DNA from: Rhexocercosporidium sp. MPI-PUGE-AT-0058
Taxonomy: Eukaryota; Ascomycota; Leotiomycetes; Helotiales
Length of the DNA: 64,000 bases
Direction of reading: 5' to 3'
Assembly (NCBI GenBank): GCA_020746875.1
Contig: JAGTJL010000002.1
Location: 310,001 to 374,000 of the forward strand
The translations under genes were made by a program, and so were the position numbers. A model generated the notes under the pieces. The model had not been told where the DNA came from. It made no database searches and was given only the letters and a program-made list of their open reading frames with translations. Below are positions 23,029 to 34,849 of the stretch, in pieces. Positions within the stretch are counted from its first letter, which is position 1. Each line of letters begins with the position of its first letter.

Positions 23029-25634
23029 ATGTATTACAAAACTGGCCTTCTTCAAGCCTTCCTCCTTGGAGGAGTTGCTTCTGCTAGCCGACTGCCAGCC
23101 GACATAGGCGAGAGAACTGTAGATACTTCAGGTACGCCACACAAGGAAATTACTGCGGGTATTTTCAGAAATACTAACGGTTATTCAGTAGCTCTAGATT
23201 GGAAGGCAGCGTCTGAGAAGGCAAATGCCTTCATCGCCCAGCTGGCCTTGTCTGAAAAAGTCGGGATGGTGACGGGTAGTTCGGGATTATGTATCGGTAA
23301 CAGTCAGTACTCCCGAGATTCCGGTTCCTTTAATTTATTTCACTGGGCTATTCCCTTCGCCCTGGCAGCTCACCGTATGTCAAGATCGAGGCTAACTCGG
23401 AGATCCAACACAGTCGCTGCAATTCCTCGTCTGAATTTCACTGGACTTTGCACCCAGGATGGCCCCACGGCATTCAACCGAGCAGATCTGGTCAGCGTTT
23501 TCCCGGCTGGCTTGACGGCTGCAGCTAGCTGGGATGAAGATTTGATATATGCGCGCGCGTATGCATTAGCTTCTGAATTCAGGGAGAAGGGTGTTGAGAT
23601 TCTGCTCGGGTAAGTCTCTGATCATAAAACCTCATCGATGTTCATAACTTGTGTGCGTGCTGACGCTGATAATTTTTTGATAGGCCATCAGCTGGACCCC
23701 TAGGTCGACACTCGATGGGAGGTCGCAATTGGGAAGGCTTCTCCGCGGATCCGTATCTGACAGGTCGATCAATGGATGCTACTGTTCGAGGAATCCAAGA
23801 TACTGGCGTCCAGGCCGTTTCTAAGCATTTCATCGGCAACGAGCAAGAGACGCAGAGGACGATGGGTTTCTCCGAAGACGGAAGTGTTATTGAAGGAATA
23901 TCAGCCAACATCGACGACCGTACCCTCCACGAGCTTTACCTGTGGCCATTCGCTGATGCAGTTAAAGCCGGCACGTCGGCTATCATGTGCAGCTACAACC
24001 GCGTCAATCAAACGTACTCGTGTGAGAACGATCACATTCTCAATACTATTCTCAAGGGAGAGTTGGGCTTCGATGGCTATGTCATGTCGGACTTCTTCGC
24101 TGTTCATTCTGGCGTCAAGGCTGCGAAAGGTGGCCTCGACATGAATATGCCTGGCGCTCTGGACGAAGTCTCCGCTTACAAAGGGGATGGCACTTCTTTC
24201 TTCGGTGGCAACCTGACAAATGCCGTCAACAATGGTTCCCTCTCGGTTGATCGTTTGGATGACATGATTCGCCGGGTTATGACACCAGTCTATCTCTTGG
24301 GTCAGGACAAAGGCTTTCCGACCCAGGATCCGGCTTTTGCTCCTGTGCTGTCTACGTACTTTAATATGCAGGTTCCTCTATCTGCTGAGATACCAGCAAG
24401 AGATGTTCGCCATGACCACGCGGATATCATTCGGAAATTAGGTGCTGCTGGCTCTGTGCTGTTGAAGAACACTAACGGCACTCTGCCGCTTGCTTCTCCA
24501 AAACACATTGGTGTGTTTGGAAACGATGCTGCGGATCTCACTGGCGGTCTTGATAGCGCGAAGAAAGATGATAAAACTGGGACGCCGCTTGGAACTCTCG
24601 ATATTGGAGGTGGTTCAGGTTCCGGTAAACACACCTCCATTGTGTCTCCTCTGGATGCTATCAAAGCACGGGCTCAGAAGACCAAAGCTCGAGTATCGTA
24701 CATTCTCGATAACTCTGTTCTCGCCGCGAACGATCTCCACAGCATATATCCAACTCCAGACGTGTGCATTGTTTTCCTGAAGACATATGCGTCTGAGGGG
24801 TTCGATAGAACTACCTTGGAAGCGGACTGGAATTCTACTTTGGTGGTTAACAATGTCGCCGCCCGCTGCCCAAATACTGTCGTAGTAACCCATTCTGCCG
24901 GAATCAATACCATGCCATGGGCTTCAAATCCAAACGTCAAAGCGATTATAGCTGCTCATCTACCAGGTGAACAGACAGGAAACTCTATTGTCGATATTCT
25001 CTGGGGCGACGTCAACCCATCCGGCAAGCTGCCATACACAATTCCAGTCAACGAAAAGGACTGCCTCATTCCAATCGTGAATCTCACAAGCATCTCTTCT
25101 CCCACAGAGTGGCAGGCCGACTTTACTGAGGGCCAATTCATCGACTATCGTGCCTTTGATGCCAAAAACGTAACTCCACTGTACGAATTTGGGTTCGGTC
25201 TCAGCTATACCACGTTCGACCTTGGGCAATCCATCTCGACCAAGACTCTAGTGAAGAAGCCCTCTGCTGCCCCCAGCCCAAGCACAGCGATTGCGATAGG
25301 TGGACATCCAGATCTCTGGGTTGATCTGGTTAAAGCCAGCATCCAAGTCTCCAATACCGGAAAGGTAAGCGGCGCAACGGTCGTGCAGCTCTACATGACT
25401 CCACCAGCAGGTGCAACACCAACTGGAACTCCCCTTCGCGCTCTGCGTGGGTTCAAGAAAATTTATCTCAAGCCTGGGCAGAACCGCACCATCGATTTCT
25501 TACTGAAAAGGAGAGATCTCAGCTATTGGGATGTGACTTCACAGCAGTGGATTTTACCCAGCGGAGATATCACTCTTCAGGTTGGACTTAGTTCGAGAGA
25601 TTTGAGAGCAAAGACCACTGTTCGTCTATTGTAA
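23029..25634 (+). CDS. Secreted GH3 beta-glucosidase
   Basis: Exons 23029-23131, 23189-23302, 23414-23609 and 23684-25634 give 787 aa. Signal peptide MYYKTGLLQAFLLGGVASAS. GH3 N-terminal barrel: AAIPRLNFTGLCTQDGP, FPAGLTAAASWD, GPSAGPLGRHSMGGRNWEG, KHFIGNEQE; nucleophile Asp274 in GYVMSDFFAVHSG. Then the C-terminal sandwich (GAAGSVLLKNTNGTLPL, GEQTGNSIVDILWGDVNPSGKLPYT) and a fibronectin-III-like domain (VSNTGKVSGATVVQLYM, LRALRGFKKIYLKPGQ). It hydrolyses terminal beta-D-glucosides, likely in plant cell-wall breakdown. The second intron was placed where the family reads CxGN-x-A-x-I-P; its donor (GTCAGT) is non-optimal. The first two introns are stop-free and multiples of three, so the frame stays open without splicing. 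Confidence 0.92.
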
Positions 25635-27053
25635 AATAGATGAGGGGATCGAGAAAGGTGTGCATGGGAATGTGGTGGAGGATGTACATCAAAGGTCCGG
25701 GTACATAAACAATTCGAAGGGGTGCCTGTAAATGGATCGTCTAGTACGAGGATTGTGTGAGCATTGTTCTTGTGATATCTAGCTTTAGCATGTTCTTCAA
25801 ATTGAAGCAATTGGAAAAAGGTATTGGTCAGAGCCTCGCATCTCCAGACCCTTTTCTTGTAACTCTCAGGAATCGCTGCTCCGGGAAGCGGAGAACGAAC
25901 CATAATCACTTGACACGACATAGGATGGCTTCAAACCTATGCAAATTAAAGAACGGCTAATTGCAGACAAGAACTGTAAAGTACCACAAGGCAACCACCG
26001 AATCGAGTATAGTTTGCTGTCAATACACCGGGAACCTGCAGCAGATCTTGAGTGACTTGACACATCTAGCGGACACTCGAATGTCTTGAAACACCAAACG
26101 GAAATTCCTAGGAAGGACAAACGGATTCTAACGTCCGCAGCGCTGCACGATCACCAAATGGATGCAGTTGGCCGTTGATACCTGAGTCTCTTCCGGTTCT
26201 GAGATGCATCCGAGTTTGTCGACGACTGTTTGTATCGATAGCACCGAGGTGAAGTGCATAGGAAAAGGCCAAGGGAGAATCTGCGGTAGTCTGCTCTGAA
26301 TATGAGACTAGAGAGCAGAGTTGAGGCCATCATTGCTTTAGTACAATTTCTAGCCTCGAGGAACGGAGCCTTGGTTACCCTGTGCCCCCAAGTTTTTCTT
26401 GAAAAGTAGGCATCAATCCAACATGCTAGCATAGCAGCCCTGGGATATAGAAAATAGCAAGCCAATTTTATTAAACATATAAAAAGGGATGAAGTCGGTA
26501 TATTTTGTTGAAAGAAAACAGTACATGTGAAAGTTGAATGTGAATAGGAGATAGAGAATTTGAGAAGAGCCGGGATGTAGCATCAATGCCATCACTTTTC
26601 AAGTTCAAGTTTGAGCGGCCTCGACTCAAACAAATACAGGTGAACTACATTCCTCAAGATTTTCATAAATGGAACACAGTAAAGAATGCAAGTGATAAGT
26701 TCGTTTTAGAATTTAAAATAGAAGTTAGATGCCGTCAAGGTTGCATAGTCAGCAGCCACCATTCCTATTTGAGAATAGTCCAGGGTTGTGAGGCTGGCAG
26801 TGGCTTCTCTTTTGGATGTTTCCCGCTCCTTTTCTGTGGTATCGCATTACTCCTATCTCACAACTACGATTCAATCTTCCCAACGGCGCAGTCCCTCAAC
26901 CCTCCCCACACTGGGGAAGACTGCTTGGCCACCACATTCCTTTGAGAAGATCCTGCGCCAGCGACGAGAATCTGCCTGCAGAGTGAAAACCTGCACATTC
27001 GAAAGCGAAGTTCAGGGGAGGAAACCATCAATTGAGGACAGCACAGCGCAGCC
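25635..27053. other. Spacer, no gene seen
   Basis: Beta-glucosidase 3' region and upstream region of the MNN9-like gene. Frames of up to about 120 codons occur but lack bias or domains. Confidence 0.45.
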
Positions 27054-28233
27054 ATGGGGCCAACGCGGTCATTGCGGAGGAGTCCGGTCACAGTGGTTAT
27101 TGGCGTGGTGCTGTTAATATTCATCTTCGTCTTTTTGCTATCGCCCTCGAGTTCGGATTCAGCTTCAGCACAAGTTCGAAAAGCCAGCGCAGCATCAAAC
27201 CCTCTATCACCCCCTACATCTCCCTTTCGAAAGCAGAATGAGAAGTCGAATGGCAAGCGAATACCTCCTCCAGTAGTGCATTACCATATGAACAATGTCA
27301 CCAGTTCGAGTGACCCCCTGGCAAACAAGGAGACCATCCTCATCCTCACCCCCCTGGCGAAATTCTATCAGGAGTACTGGGATAATCTGCTTCGACTTGA
27401 TTATCCACACGAATTGATTACTCTGGCTTTCATCATCCCCAAGAATCGAGACGGAAATGCGGCGACTGCAGCATTACAAGAACAGATCGCCAAAACCCAA
27501 AAGTCAAGTCCGATTACCCAACGATTCGCCAGCATCATCATCGAGAGACAAGATTTCGATCCTCCTCTACAATCGCAGTCCGAAGCCGAGAGACACAAGA
27601 TGGAGAATCAAAAGGCCAGACGAGCAGCTATGTCTAGAGCCAGGAACTCTCTACTCTTCACCACCCTTGGTCCTTCCACCTCATGGGTTCTCTGGCTCGA
27701 TGCCGACATCATTGAAACACCTCCAACCTTGATCCAAGATCTGGCCGCACACGACAAGCCGATCATCGTGCCCAACTGCTTCCAGAAATTCTTCGACTCC
27801 AAGAGCAAGAAACCTGCTGAACGTCCCTACGATTTCAACAGTTGGCAGGATAGCGAGACGGCGCAGAAGTTGGGAGCGACTCTGGGACCGGATGATATCT
27901 TGCTGGAAGGCTATGCATCTATGGCTACATACAGGACATTAATGGCATACATGGCTACGGATGGAGGAGATCCCAAGAAGGAGATTGCTCTCGATGGAGT
28001 TGGAGGTACGGCATTGTTGGTTAAGGCGGAGGTACATCGAGACGGTGCCATGTTCCCTCCTTTCCCATTCTACCATCTCATCGAGACGGAAGGGTTTGCG
28101 AAGATGGCCAAGAGATTGGGATGGAGTTCTACCGGGTTACCGAATTATAAGGTACACCTTCCTTTGTCCACATGTTGTTTCTTGAAACACAAGCACTAAC
28201 ATAATTTTACAGGTATACCACTACAATGAGTGA
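27054..28233 (+). CDS. MNN9: Golgi mannosyltransferase, MNN9/ANP1/VAN1 family
   Basis: Exons 27054-28151 and 28213-28233 give 372 aa; the second exon encodes only VYHYNE and stop. It is type II: a basic N-terminus, a membrane anchor at about residues 12-29 (VTVVIGVVLLIFIFVFLL), then a GT62 domain with ETILILTPLAKF, LDYPHELITLAFI, the DxD motif in WVLWLDADIIETPP (Asp216/Asp218), IIVPNCFQKF, LEGYASMATYR and DGVGGTALLVKAEVHRDG. In yeast this family builds the alpha-1,6-mannan backbone on N-glycans in the cis-Golgi. The short N-terminus and residues fit MNN9 better than ANP1 or VAN1, but the subfamily call is by memory. The intron has a GCACTAAC branch point. Confidence 0.9.
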
Positions 28234-28914
28234 GATGTCAGGCACAGTCCACTCTTACCTTCACGATTAGATATTGAGCTTGCACTTCGAGGGATATGGG
28301 ATGCAGCCAACGGGTAGAAACCACCAGTACTACAAGCCAGTCTGGTCTGTATAAGCAGTTATGTCATGGCAGGGAGAAATATGAGAACGAGCGATATTGT
28401 TTGTGTAAATGGCGTTATTGTGGCATAAGCATGATGCATGTGTATTTGGTCGGTCCTGGAATTAGGCTGGGCAGGCTAAACATGCAATTTTTCGGAAAAG
28501 GGCAGGTTTCGTATGTGTATATCATAGAGAAAAGCCGTTTTTGACAACGCTTCAGGATTGTTTGTTATATAATAGTATGACGATGCTGTACTTACTCTAT
28601 GTTACGTTGAGACTTGATTTATTTGATGCCAAGGCTGAGCTAGCTCGCTCCGTGGAACATCGTTTTTCCGGTTCCCGGCTCAACCTCACTTCAGCCTCGG
28701 CCTCTCGAGCTTCAAGCTTCCGGAACTTCTCTTCAAACTTGTGACATTACAACACCACAACGCCTCCAATCGATAAACCGACCAAATAGCCACCTATCTA
28801 GGCACCCCAACCACTTCTATCCCGCGTACAAACTGGACGCAAGGCCCAGCCTCACCAATTACCTCAACCACCATTTGAACGCAACAAAACAAACAGCACC
28901 ACAAGCACTCCACC
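28234..28914. other. Spacer, no gene seen
   Basis: MNN9 3' UTR, then a pyrimidine-rich leader with a good CACCATG context before the E2 gene. No domain-bearing frame. Confidence 0.45.
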
Positions 28915-29469
28915 ATGTCCAGCATAAGCAAAACCTCCACCGCCTCCTCCTCCCGCACACCCACCAAACGCCTCCTAACCGAACTCTCCGCCTTCGCCTC
29001 CTCCCCCCCATCCTCCCACCCCTTCATAGCAGCCCTCTCCCCCTCCCCAAGCTCCCTACTCTCCCTCCGCGCCATCCTCACCGGCTCCCCCCTCCCCCCC
29101 TCAACAGGCTACCACCACGGCCGCTGGCTCCTGCACATCTCCATCCCGCCCAACTACCCCAACGCCCCGCCGACAATAACGTTCGTCACCAAGATCTGCC
29201 ATCCGAACGTCAAGTGGGAGACGGGCGAGGTGTGTCTGGATGTGTTGAAGGAGAATTGGACGCCTGTGCTGGGCGTGGTCGGCGCGCTTGAGAGTGTGGG
29301 GAGATTGTTAGGGGAGCCGGGCGTGGATAGTCCGCTTGGGGTGGAGGTGGCGGGGTTGGTGAGGGAGGGGGATCATATTGGGGCGAGGGGGTTGGTGGGG
29401 TTTTGGTGTGGGGAGGAGAGGTGGGAGGGGGGGTTGGTTGAAGAGGAGGGAGAGAGGGAGAGGCGGTAG
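28915..29469 (+). CDS. PEX4: Ubiquitin-conjugating enzyme, PEX4-like
   Basis: Intronless, 184 aa. UBC fold: N-terminal helix (RLLTELSAF), WLLHISIPPNYPNAPPTITF, the HPN motif at 96-98 (CHPNVKWETG), active-site Cys107 in GEVCLDVLKENWTP, and a C-terminal helical part. KENWTPVLGV and the inserted loop resemble peroxisomal Pex4, which monoubiquitinates Pex5 for receptor recycling. The Ser/Thr-rich start and acidic/basic tail (LVEEEGERERR) are extensions. The sense strand is C-rich in the first half and G-rich in the second, an abrupt skew switch near 29220. Assignment to Pex4 rather than another E2 is likely, not proven. Confidence 0.82.
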   Translation: MSSISKTSTASSSRTPTKRLLTELSAFASSPPSSHPFIAALSPSPSSLLSLRAILTGSPLPPSTGYHHGRWLLHISIPPNYPNAPPTITFVTKICHPNVKWETGEVCLDVLKENWTPVLGVVGALESVGRLLGEPGVDSPLGVEVAGLVREGDHIGARGLVGFWCGEERWEGGLVEEEGERERR

Positions 29470-30225
29470 GATATTGGATGGTGGTAGGATGTTGGATGAT
29501 ATCATCAGCGTGGGGAGAAGGAAGAGAAAGGAAGGGAGCTTTTGCATGGGAAGCTAGAGAATGAATAGGTTGGGTTGGGCTCGACGAATCGAGATGTGGC
29601 AAAAAGGAATGAACATCATCTGGGAGGCGTACTTGGAGTATTTGACAACACACGATATCGGATGACGAACGAGCGAGTGAGCGAATGGGCAAGAGGGAAA
29701 TTGTGGGTAGATGCTTTGAGAAGTGTATACATGAAATATCAAGACCATCTAAAGACCTGTTTTGTATGTGTCCGTGTAAAAGAAACCCTATTAGGATGGG
29801 GTAGTTTCTACAGGTGAAATATCTCTAGCAGAAAGTACTCTTAAATAGAGTGATTGAGTAAGAGGAAGTGGCAGACTCAGTATTCAGAAGTCGGGATGCC
29901 TGGAAACCTGTCTTGAAAAGGGCATCTCAGGACTCAAGTGGAAGGAGTTCTAGGGCATCTGAAGCAGTTCCAAGATCCAAGCGTGAATCTAGAGCAGCGT
30001 GGACTAAATGTGAAGATGCTGGCTTAGAACAATCACAAAGTTAGTTACTCACGGAGGAACAGGTTAGCGGAGAGTGGAACTGTCTACAAGAGGTTTAAGC
30101 GAGGACTCGTGTATCACAGACAAGCAAGATATGTTTCACGAAGCAAGGAGACAATGTGGTCATGTTCTAATTTATATTCATTATGATTCGCATCAGCACG
30201 TCAGTGCGAGCGTTATTTCTCGATC

Positions 30226-30251
30226 TGCTCATCTCATCTCATCTCATCTCC
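30226..30251. repeat. (CTCAT)n microsatellite
   Basis: Five tandem CTCAT units. Confidence 0.85.
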
Positions 30252-30463
30252 AGTCTCATCGTTCTGCACTGCACTGCTCTAGTTCAGATCTAATCCGATC
30301 AACCACTCACTACCCACATTATCCGTCTCAAGCCCCACCCAAGTCAGCTTCCTTTTCATCCAACCCCAAGGACAAGCTAGACTGAAGCGCATCGAGAAAG
30401 AAGGTAGCGTCACCAAACCATCCACCAACAAGTAAGCCAGACAGACCAAACGAGTCCATGGCT

Positions 30464-30489
30464 TCCATCCATCCATCCATCCATCCATC
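30464..30489. repeat. (ATCC)n microsatellite
   Basis: Six tandem CATC/ATCC tetramer units. Confidence 0.85.
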
Positions 30490-31126
30490 AAATCCATCCC
30501 ATGTCCCCCGTCAACCACCTGGTTCTCCCTCCCATCCACGTAAAATCCGAGTCGAAATATTGCTCTTCATCCCCTCTCTAATCCATCCATGCCCCAGTAA
30601 GGGTCGGAGCAGTATATGCGAGCCATGTCAATGCAAATAACAAAAAAAGAACCAGAATCAGAAAGTAAAAAGAACCGCTATTCATCGTCTCCATGCCACG
30701 CAGCAGAAAAAGCAAAGAAGAAATCCATCCATCCTGTCATTAAACAGCAGCACAATTAGGTTCTCTCGAGATCCATCGTCACCATGTTGTAGAATCAAGC
30801 TTCAGTCCTTTCCAAATTGCAGCTGGGGCTCAAAACCATGCGGAGCCAGTTGTATGCCAGAGAGAGCTCGAGAGATGTGTTCGTCGCAATTTATGCTTAT
30901 GCTGGAGATTTCGCCCGCTCAAAGTGCAGTAGCAAAGTAGACAAAAAGGAAAATGTCGGAGCCAACTTGAGATTTGTGTTCAAGTGGTCCTAAAAAGGAA
31001 ATATGCACATGAAAATCCGTTTGTTCGTCATCTATACATCAACATGGCGTAGAGCATGATGCTCATCGTTGAGAGTCGGTCGATATGTAACGGCAGAATG
31101 GTGAGATGAGATGATTCGTTGTCATC

Positions 31127-33829
31127 TCATGGTGCTGAGGAGGTTGACTCCTTCGGCTTCCAAAATTGCATGAGGCGGCTGATTCGCTTTCCCTTGCTGT
31201 TCTTCTCCTTCTTCTCCATATCGCTGACGATGGGGGCACGAGACTCAATAGATAGCTTGCTCTTTTCGCCGTGCGAACTGCTGATAAGTCGCGAAAGACT
31301 AGCCATGCTTGAACGCTTGTGAGTGACGGCAGCCGAAGAAAGCGAAGCTGATCTCTGGCCATCACGGAATTGAGGCTGACTGCCACTGTTGTCTCTCGTC
31401 ATCGTAGAGTTACTGCTCGTCAAAGAAGGCACATCGTCCACAGACATTCTCAATTCCGGACCCGGCTCTCCCATCAGTAACGACTGGAATGCGTTTTCGT
31501 CCGTAACAGAAGAGGGGGCAGTCGAGATACGTTGTGTGTCGTAAGAGAAGGGTGAGCGCGGTGATGGGAAGGATGATTGGGAAGCGGAACGAGGGCTGGT
31601 AGGAGTGAGGAAGGGAGGCTGCAGAGAGAAGGGCTGAATATCGACAGGAGCGAGGTCTTTTGCCGGGTTTGGTCGGAAAGGAGGAGTTGCAGTCGAATCT
31701 GAAGACTGAGCTCTCGAGTCAGGTCTTGGTGGGAACGAGTCGTCGGCGATCTCAACAGGACTAGATTCCTCCTCGATAGGCTCATCAATCAGGGAGGTTG
31801 TCGAGTGTGCTGACTTTGTTGAGCTCATCTGTCGGCGATCTCCTTCACTCAGTCCAGATCCCTTTCGCTTAATTCCTCGTTGGAAGGCCGCATCGTCGAA
31901 GTCCATTGGGTTGTCAGAATCCATGCCGTCCGAATCAACGACCTTGATGTCGATTCCGAGTCCGGTTTCATCATCGTCATCTACATCACCCGCCTTGCTG
32001 CTAGTTTCTTTGTCGGAAGCCTTCGCGTCCTCCCATTCTTCATCCTCGTCCTCATCCTCCTCAAATACGTCTTCCATTCCCATCGTCGAGCTACTGCCGA
32101 GGCGGTGAAGACCAAATCGAGGGTTCTCGAATTCTGGTGCACTTTCAGCTCGCCTGTGATAATGCATTCCAGGTCCCGTGAATCCACCTAATCCGGCAGC
32201 GCTGTGCATAGCCCGTTTCCGCTTGCTGTTTTGCTGCGACATGTCCCAGTCGTCTCCAAAGCTTGATGGGGTATTGAATGGTCCCAAGGCGGCATCAAGG
32301 TCGATTATGGGGCTCATTGACTCTTCCTGTGGTGGTAATTTTCGAGGCTTCCAATTCGTAAAATCGGTCTGGACTTCAGGTCGCATCAGCACTGGTGGTT
32401 GAGGTTGAGCAAAATCGAACTCGTCGGTTTGATCTGCAGGGGTGTATGCTCTGAGTGGTGGAGTAGGTGATCGGCGAGACAACTTTGGCTTGCGTTGTCG
32501 TGACTTCCGTGACAGGATCGATCCTGCCCATGACCTAACCTTCTTCTTATTCTTACTCGGCTTCCTTGATATCGAAGATCTTCTTGAACTTGGTTCTGTA
32601 GTCTGAATTGGGATGTCTGCTGTTACAAGATCAGGTGAAGATGGAGCACTCTCAACTTTTCTAGATTCCTTTGCTGATGATGCCGCGCTTGTAGGGCGAG
32701 ACTTTGGAGAAGATTCACCAGAGTGGTTCTCGTGACCAAAGAATGACCATTTCTTTGCTGATCTTGGAGTCGAGGGTGTTGATGCAGCTGCAACATCGTT
32801 GAGAAGCGGTAATGAACCACGTCTCTTGGGTGCATTGTCTGGTGCTCCTAATTGATCCCTATCCAAGATAGGCTCTGCAGTACGGGGTCGGGTATCCATC
32901 ATTCTGTAGGTCGAGGGCATGTTACGCTTTTCCTTCGAGGATGGAGATGAAGTACCAGCTGAGATAATTGATGACATGGAATTGGAAACGGAATGACCAG
33001 GACGAACTGTGCTTGACGAGTCACTAGAAACCATTGATAAAGGTCTTGGAATTATCGAGACTTCGTCAGAGAACCCGACTCGAGTGTTCTTGAAAGCCTT
33101 TGGACTGGGTGCCGGATCAGCTAGATCAGACATTGACTTGGCCGGCTGTAGCGCAGCGTCCAGCGATCCAGGGACAACGGGATGCTGTTCATGCATTGCC
33201 GAGGGCGAGGTTGGTGCACTCCCACCGCGATTAATATTTGGATTAGGTTTTAAGATAAAAGTCAAGTCGCTCACGCTGATGGCTGCTGATCGTCTGTGAG
33301 CATGTCCTCGGCGGCCTCCAGGCGGCCCAGAGGCAGAAGGTGGAGGTGGAAGGGCTCCGTCTGACTTTGTAGGACTCGTCGACATCAATCCAGCTCCGGC
33401 TCCAGTCTTGCCATCGCCTCCAATGAATTCTGACACATTTCTCTGGTGCATACTGCTTGGTCTTGCTGGAATTGTCTTTGGGGATACCAGTGATGGGGAC
33501 ACCATTGAGGACGAACCGAACGAGAAGTCGGGGAGTCTCTCGTCATCGGCAGTCCGCTCCTTCGAGTGACTCCGAACCTCGATAGCACTCAACGGTCGTC
33601 GTCCAGAGGCGCGGGAGTATGAAGAGGGAGCAGATCTAGTGGTGGTCAAGGTTGGAGACGGGGCTCTCGCAGGGAAGACGAAGCTGGGGAGTGGCAGAGG
33701 TCCGGGACTGTTCAGTCGAGGAGATTGTGGAGGCTGTGAAACATTATCAATTGTTGTGGTGTGGAAAGGGCCATTATCCAGGTCCAGTCCATTGGACGAC
33801 ATTCTTCCAGGTGAAGTCGCAGCAGCCAT
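31127..33829 (-). CDS. Large disordered Pro/Ser-rich protein
   Basis: Intronless frame of 900 aa from ATG 33829. Almost the whole protein is low-complexity Ser/Pro/Arg/Asp. Embedded short motifs look conserved: RPLSAIEVRSHS, GGRRGHAHRRSAAISVSDL, VGFSDEV, KKWSFFGHE, KKVRSWAGSILSRK, an acidic stretch (EDVFEEDEDEDEEWED), and a basic tail ending KGKRISRLMQFWKPK. Many S-P and R-x-x-S sites suggest phospho-regulation. Similar fungal proteins are sometimes labelled cell wall proline rich protein, without experimental support that I know of. There is no signal peptide or membrane segment, so a cytoplasmic or nuclear product is more likely. Real gene, function unknown. Confidence 0.8.
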   Translation of the reverse strand: MAAATSPGRMSSNGLDLDNGPFHTTTIDNVSQPPQSPRLNSPGPLPLPSFVFPARAPSPTLTTTRSAPSSYSRASGRRPLSAIEVRSHSKERTADDERLPDFSFGSSSMVSPSLVSPKTIPARPSSMHQRNVSEFIGGDGKTGAGAGLMSTSPTKSDGALPPPPSASGPPGGRRGHAHRRSAAISVSDLTFILKPNPNINRGGSAPTSPSAMHEQHPVVPGSLDAALQPAKSMSDLADPAPSPKAFKNTRVGFSDEVSIIPRPLSMVSSDSSSTVRPGHSVSNSMSSIISAGTSSPSSKEKRNMPSTYRMMDTRPRTAEPILDRDQLGAPDNAPKRRGSLPLLNDVAAASTPSTPRSAKKWSFFGHENHSGESSPKSRPTSAASSAKESRKVESAPSSPDLVTADIPIQTTEPSSRRSSISRKPSKNKKKVRSWAGSILSRKSRQRKPKLSRRSPTPPLRAYTPADQTDEFDFAQPQPPVLMRPEVQTDFTNWKPRKLPPQEESMSPIIDLDAALGPFNTPSSFGDDWDMSQQNSKRKRAMHSAAGLGGFTGPGMHYHRRAESAPEFENPRFGLHRLGSSSTMGMEDVFEEDEDEDEEWEDAKASDKETSSKAGDVDDDDETGLGIDIKVVDSDGMDSDNPMDFDDAAFQRGIKRKGSGLSEGDRRQMSSTKSAHSTTSLIDEPIEEESSPVEIADDSFPPRPDSRAQSSDSTATPPFRPNPAKDLAPVDIQPFSLQPPFLTPTSPRSASQSSFPSPRSPFSYDTQRISTAPSSVTDENAFQSLLMGEPGPELRMSVDDVPSLTSSNSTMTRDNSGSQPQFRDGQRSASLSSAAVTHKRSSMASLSRLISSSHGEKSKLSIESRAPIVSDMEKKEKNSKGKRISRLMQFWKPKESTSSAP

Positions 33830-34319
33830 TCTGTCTTTGCCGCACGGCGGCCAGTGTCAACGCGCAACTAGATTGAGAGCATGAAGACTCGAGCGATTTA
33901 TCAAACGATCCCCCCAATGCGTTAGAATCTAGAATGTTGTGCGGCGGTTGCGTTCGAGGAATCGAGTCGGTCAGAAGTGGACCGCAGTCGAACCAGACCT
34001 GAATTCCAACCGTCAGCACTCGCAGATCCGAACAATGCAATTCCTGAAGACGAAGACAATGTTTGTAGAGTTGTTGCTGCTGACGTACTAGATAAAGTTT
34101 CCTTTGATGTCTCAGGAACTGGTCGATCGGAATTGTATGGGCCGAATGTGTTTGGTGGGTGGATGGGTGGGCGGTGCTGGAGAATCGAGTTGAGTGAGGT
34201 CAAAGGAGTGTGGGTTTTGTTGTAAGGAGCGGACAGTCCAGAAGACCAGAGCAATTCCCTTCACGGAACGGAGAGATGCGCAGAGTCGAAAAGGGCCAAA
34301 GTGGTAGAGGTGGAGTGAG

Positions 34320-34466
34320 GTGAGGTGGGTTGAGGGAGGAGGTGGTGGTGGTGGTGGTGGTGAGGAGGAGGAGGAGGGAGAGGAGGAGGAGGAGGGAGAG
34401 GAGGAGGAAGGCGAGGTGGTTGAGGAGGTTAGGTTAGGTTAGGTTGGGTTGGGTTAGGTTAGTTAG
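34320..34466. repeat. GGT, GAG and GGTTA repeat block
   Basis: Purine-rich tract: (GGT)n at about 34341-34361, (GAG)n at about 34361-34410, then GGTTA/GGTTG units at about 34427-34466. The last resemble telomere-like G-rich motifs but are pentameric and internal. Confidence 0.85.
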
Positions 34467-34849
34467 GTCAGTACGGAGTAGGTTGGTGGTTGTGTTTGGA
34501 AGTGGATTTCGAGGGACGAGGGATGGAGGGATGGAGCCTGTGCCCTGACTGATCCCGAGCCCTTTCCTCCCTCTCGCTTTCCGCCTGGCGCTCTCGTAAA
34601 TCTTGTTTGGCCGAGCTAGCGCTAGCACGCTTTGGGCCAGAGTGGAGCCGGAAATCCGACTAAAACAATCTCCAAGCCGAGCAGGCGCAGGGGGACAAGA
34701 AATCTCTCGCAGGGTTCGTCGTGGTCCAGGTGGGCTAGTGTCTGCACAACAACGGCACAATTCTTCCTATCTTCATATCTTCCACTTTAGCTTCACTTTC
34801 TCTTCACAACTGCCTGCGCATGCTGCTAAGATTAGATCTGGTCTGAGCG

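Larger units (their letters stand above)
29470..31126. other. Spacer with ATCTC and ATCC microsatellites
   Basis: No gene seen. It contains (CTCAT)n at 30226-30251 and (ATCC)n at 30464-30489, plus scattered ATCC units near 30590 and 30730. Confidence 0.45.

Noticed and set aside
34427..34466. GGTTA repeats as an internal telomere
   Set aside because: The unit is a pentamer mixed with GGTTG, not TTAGGG, and it sits inside a block of other microsatellites.
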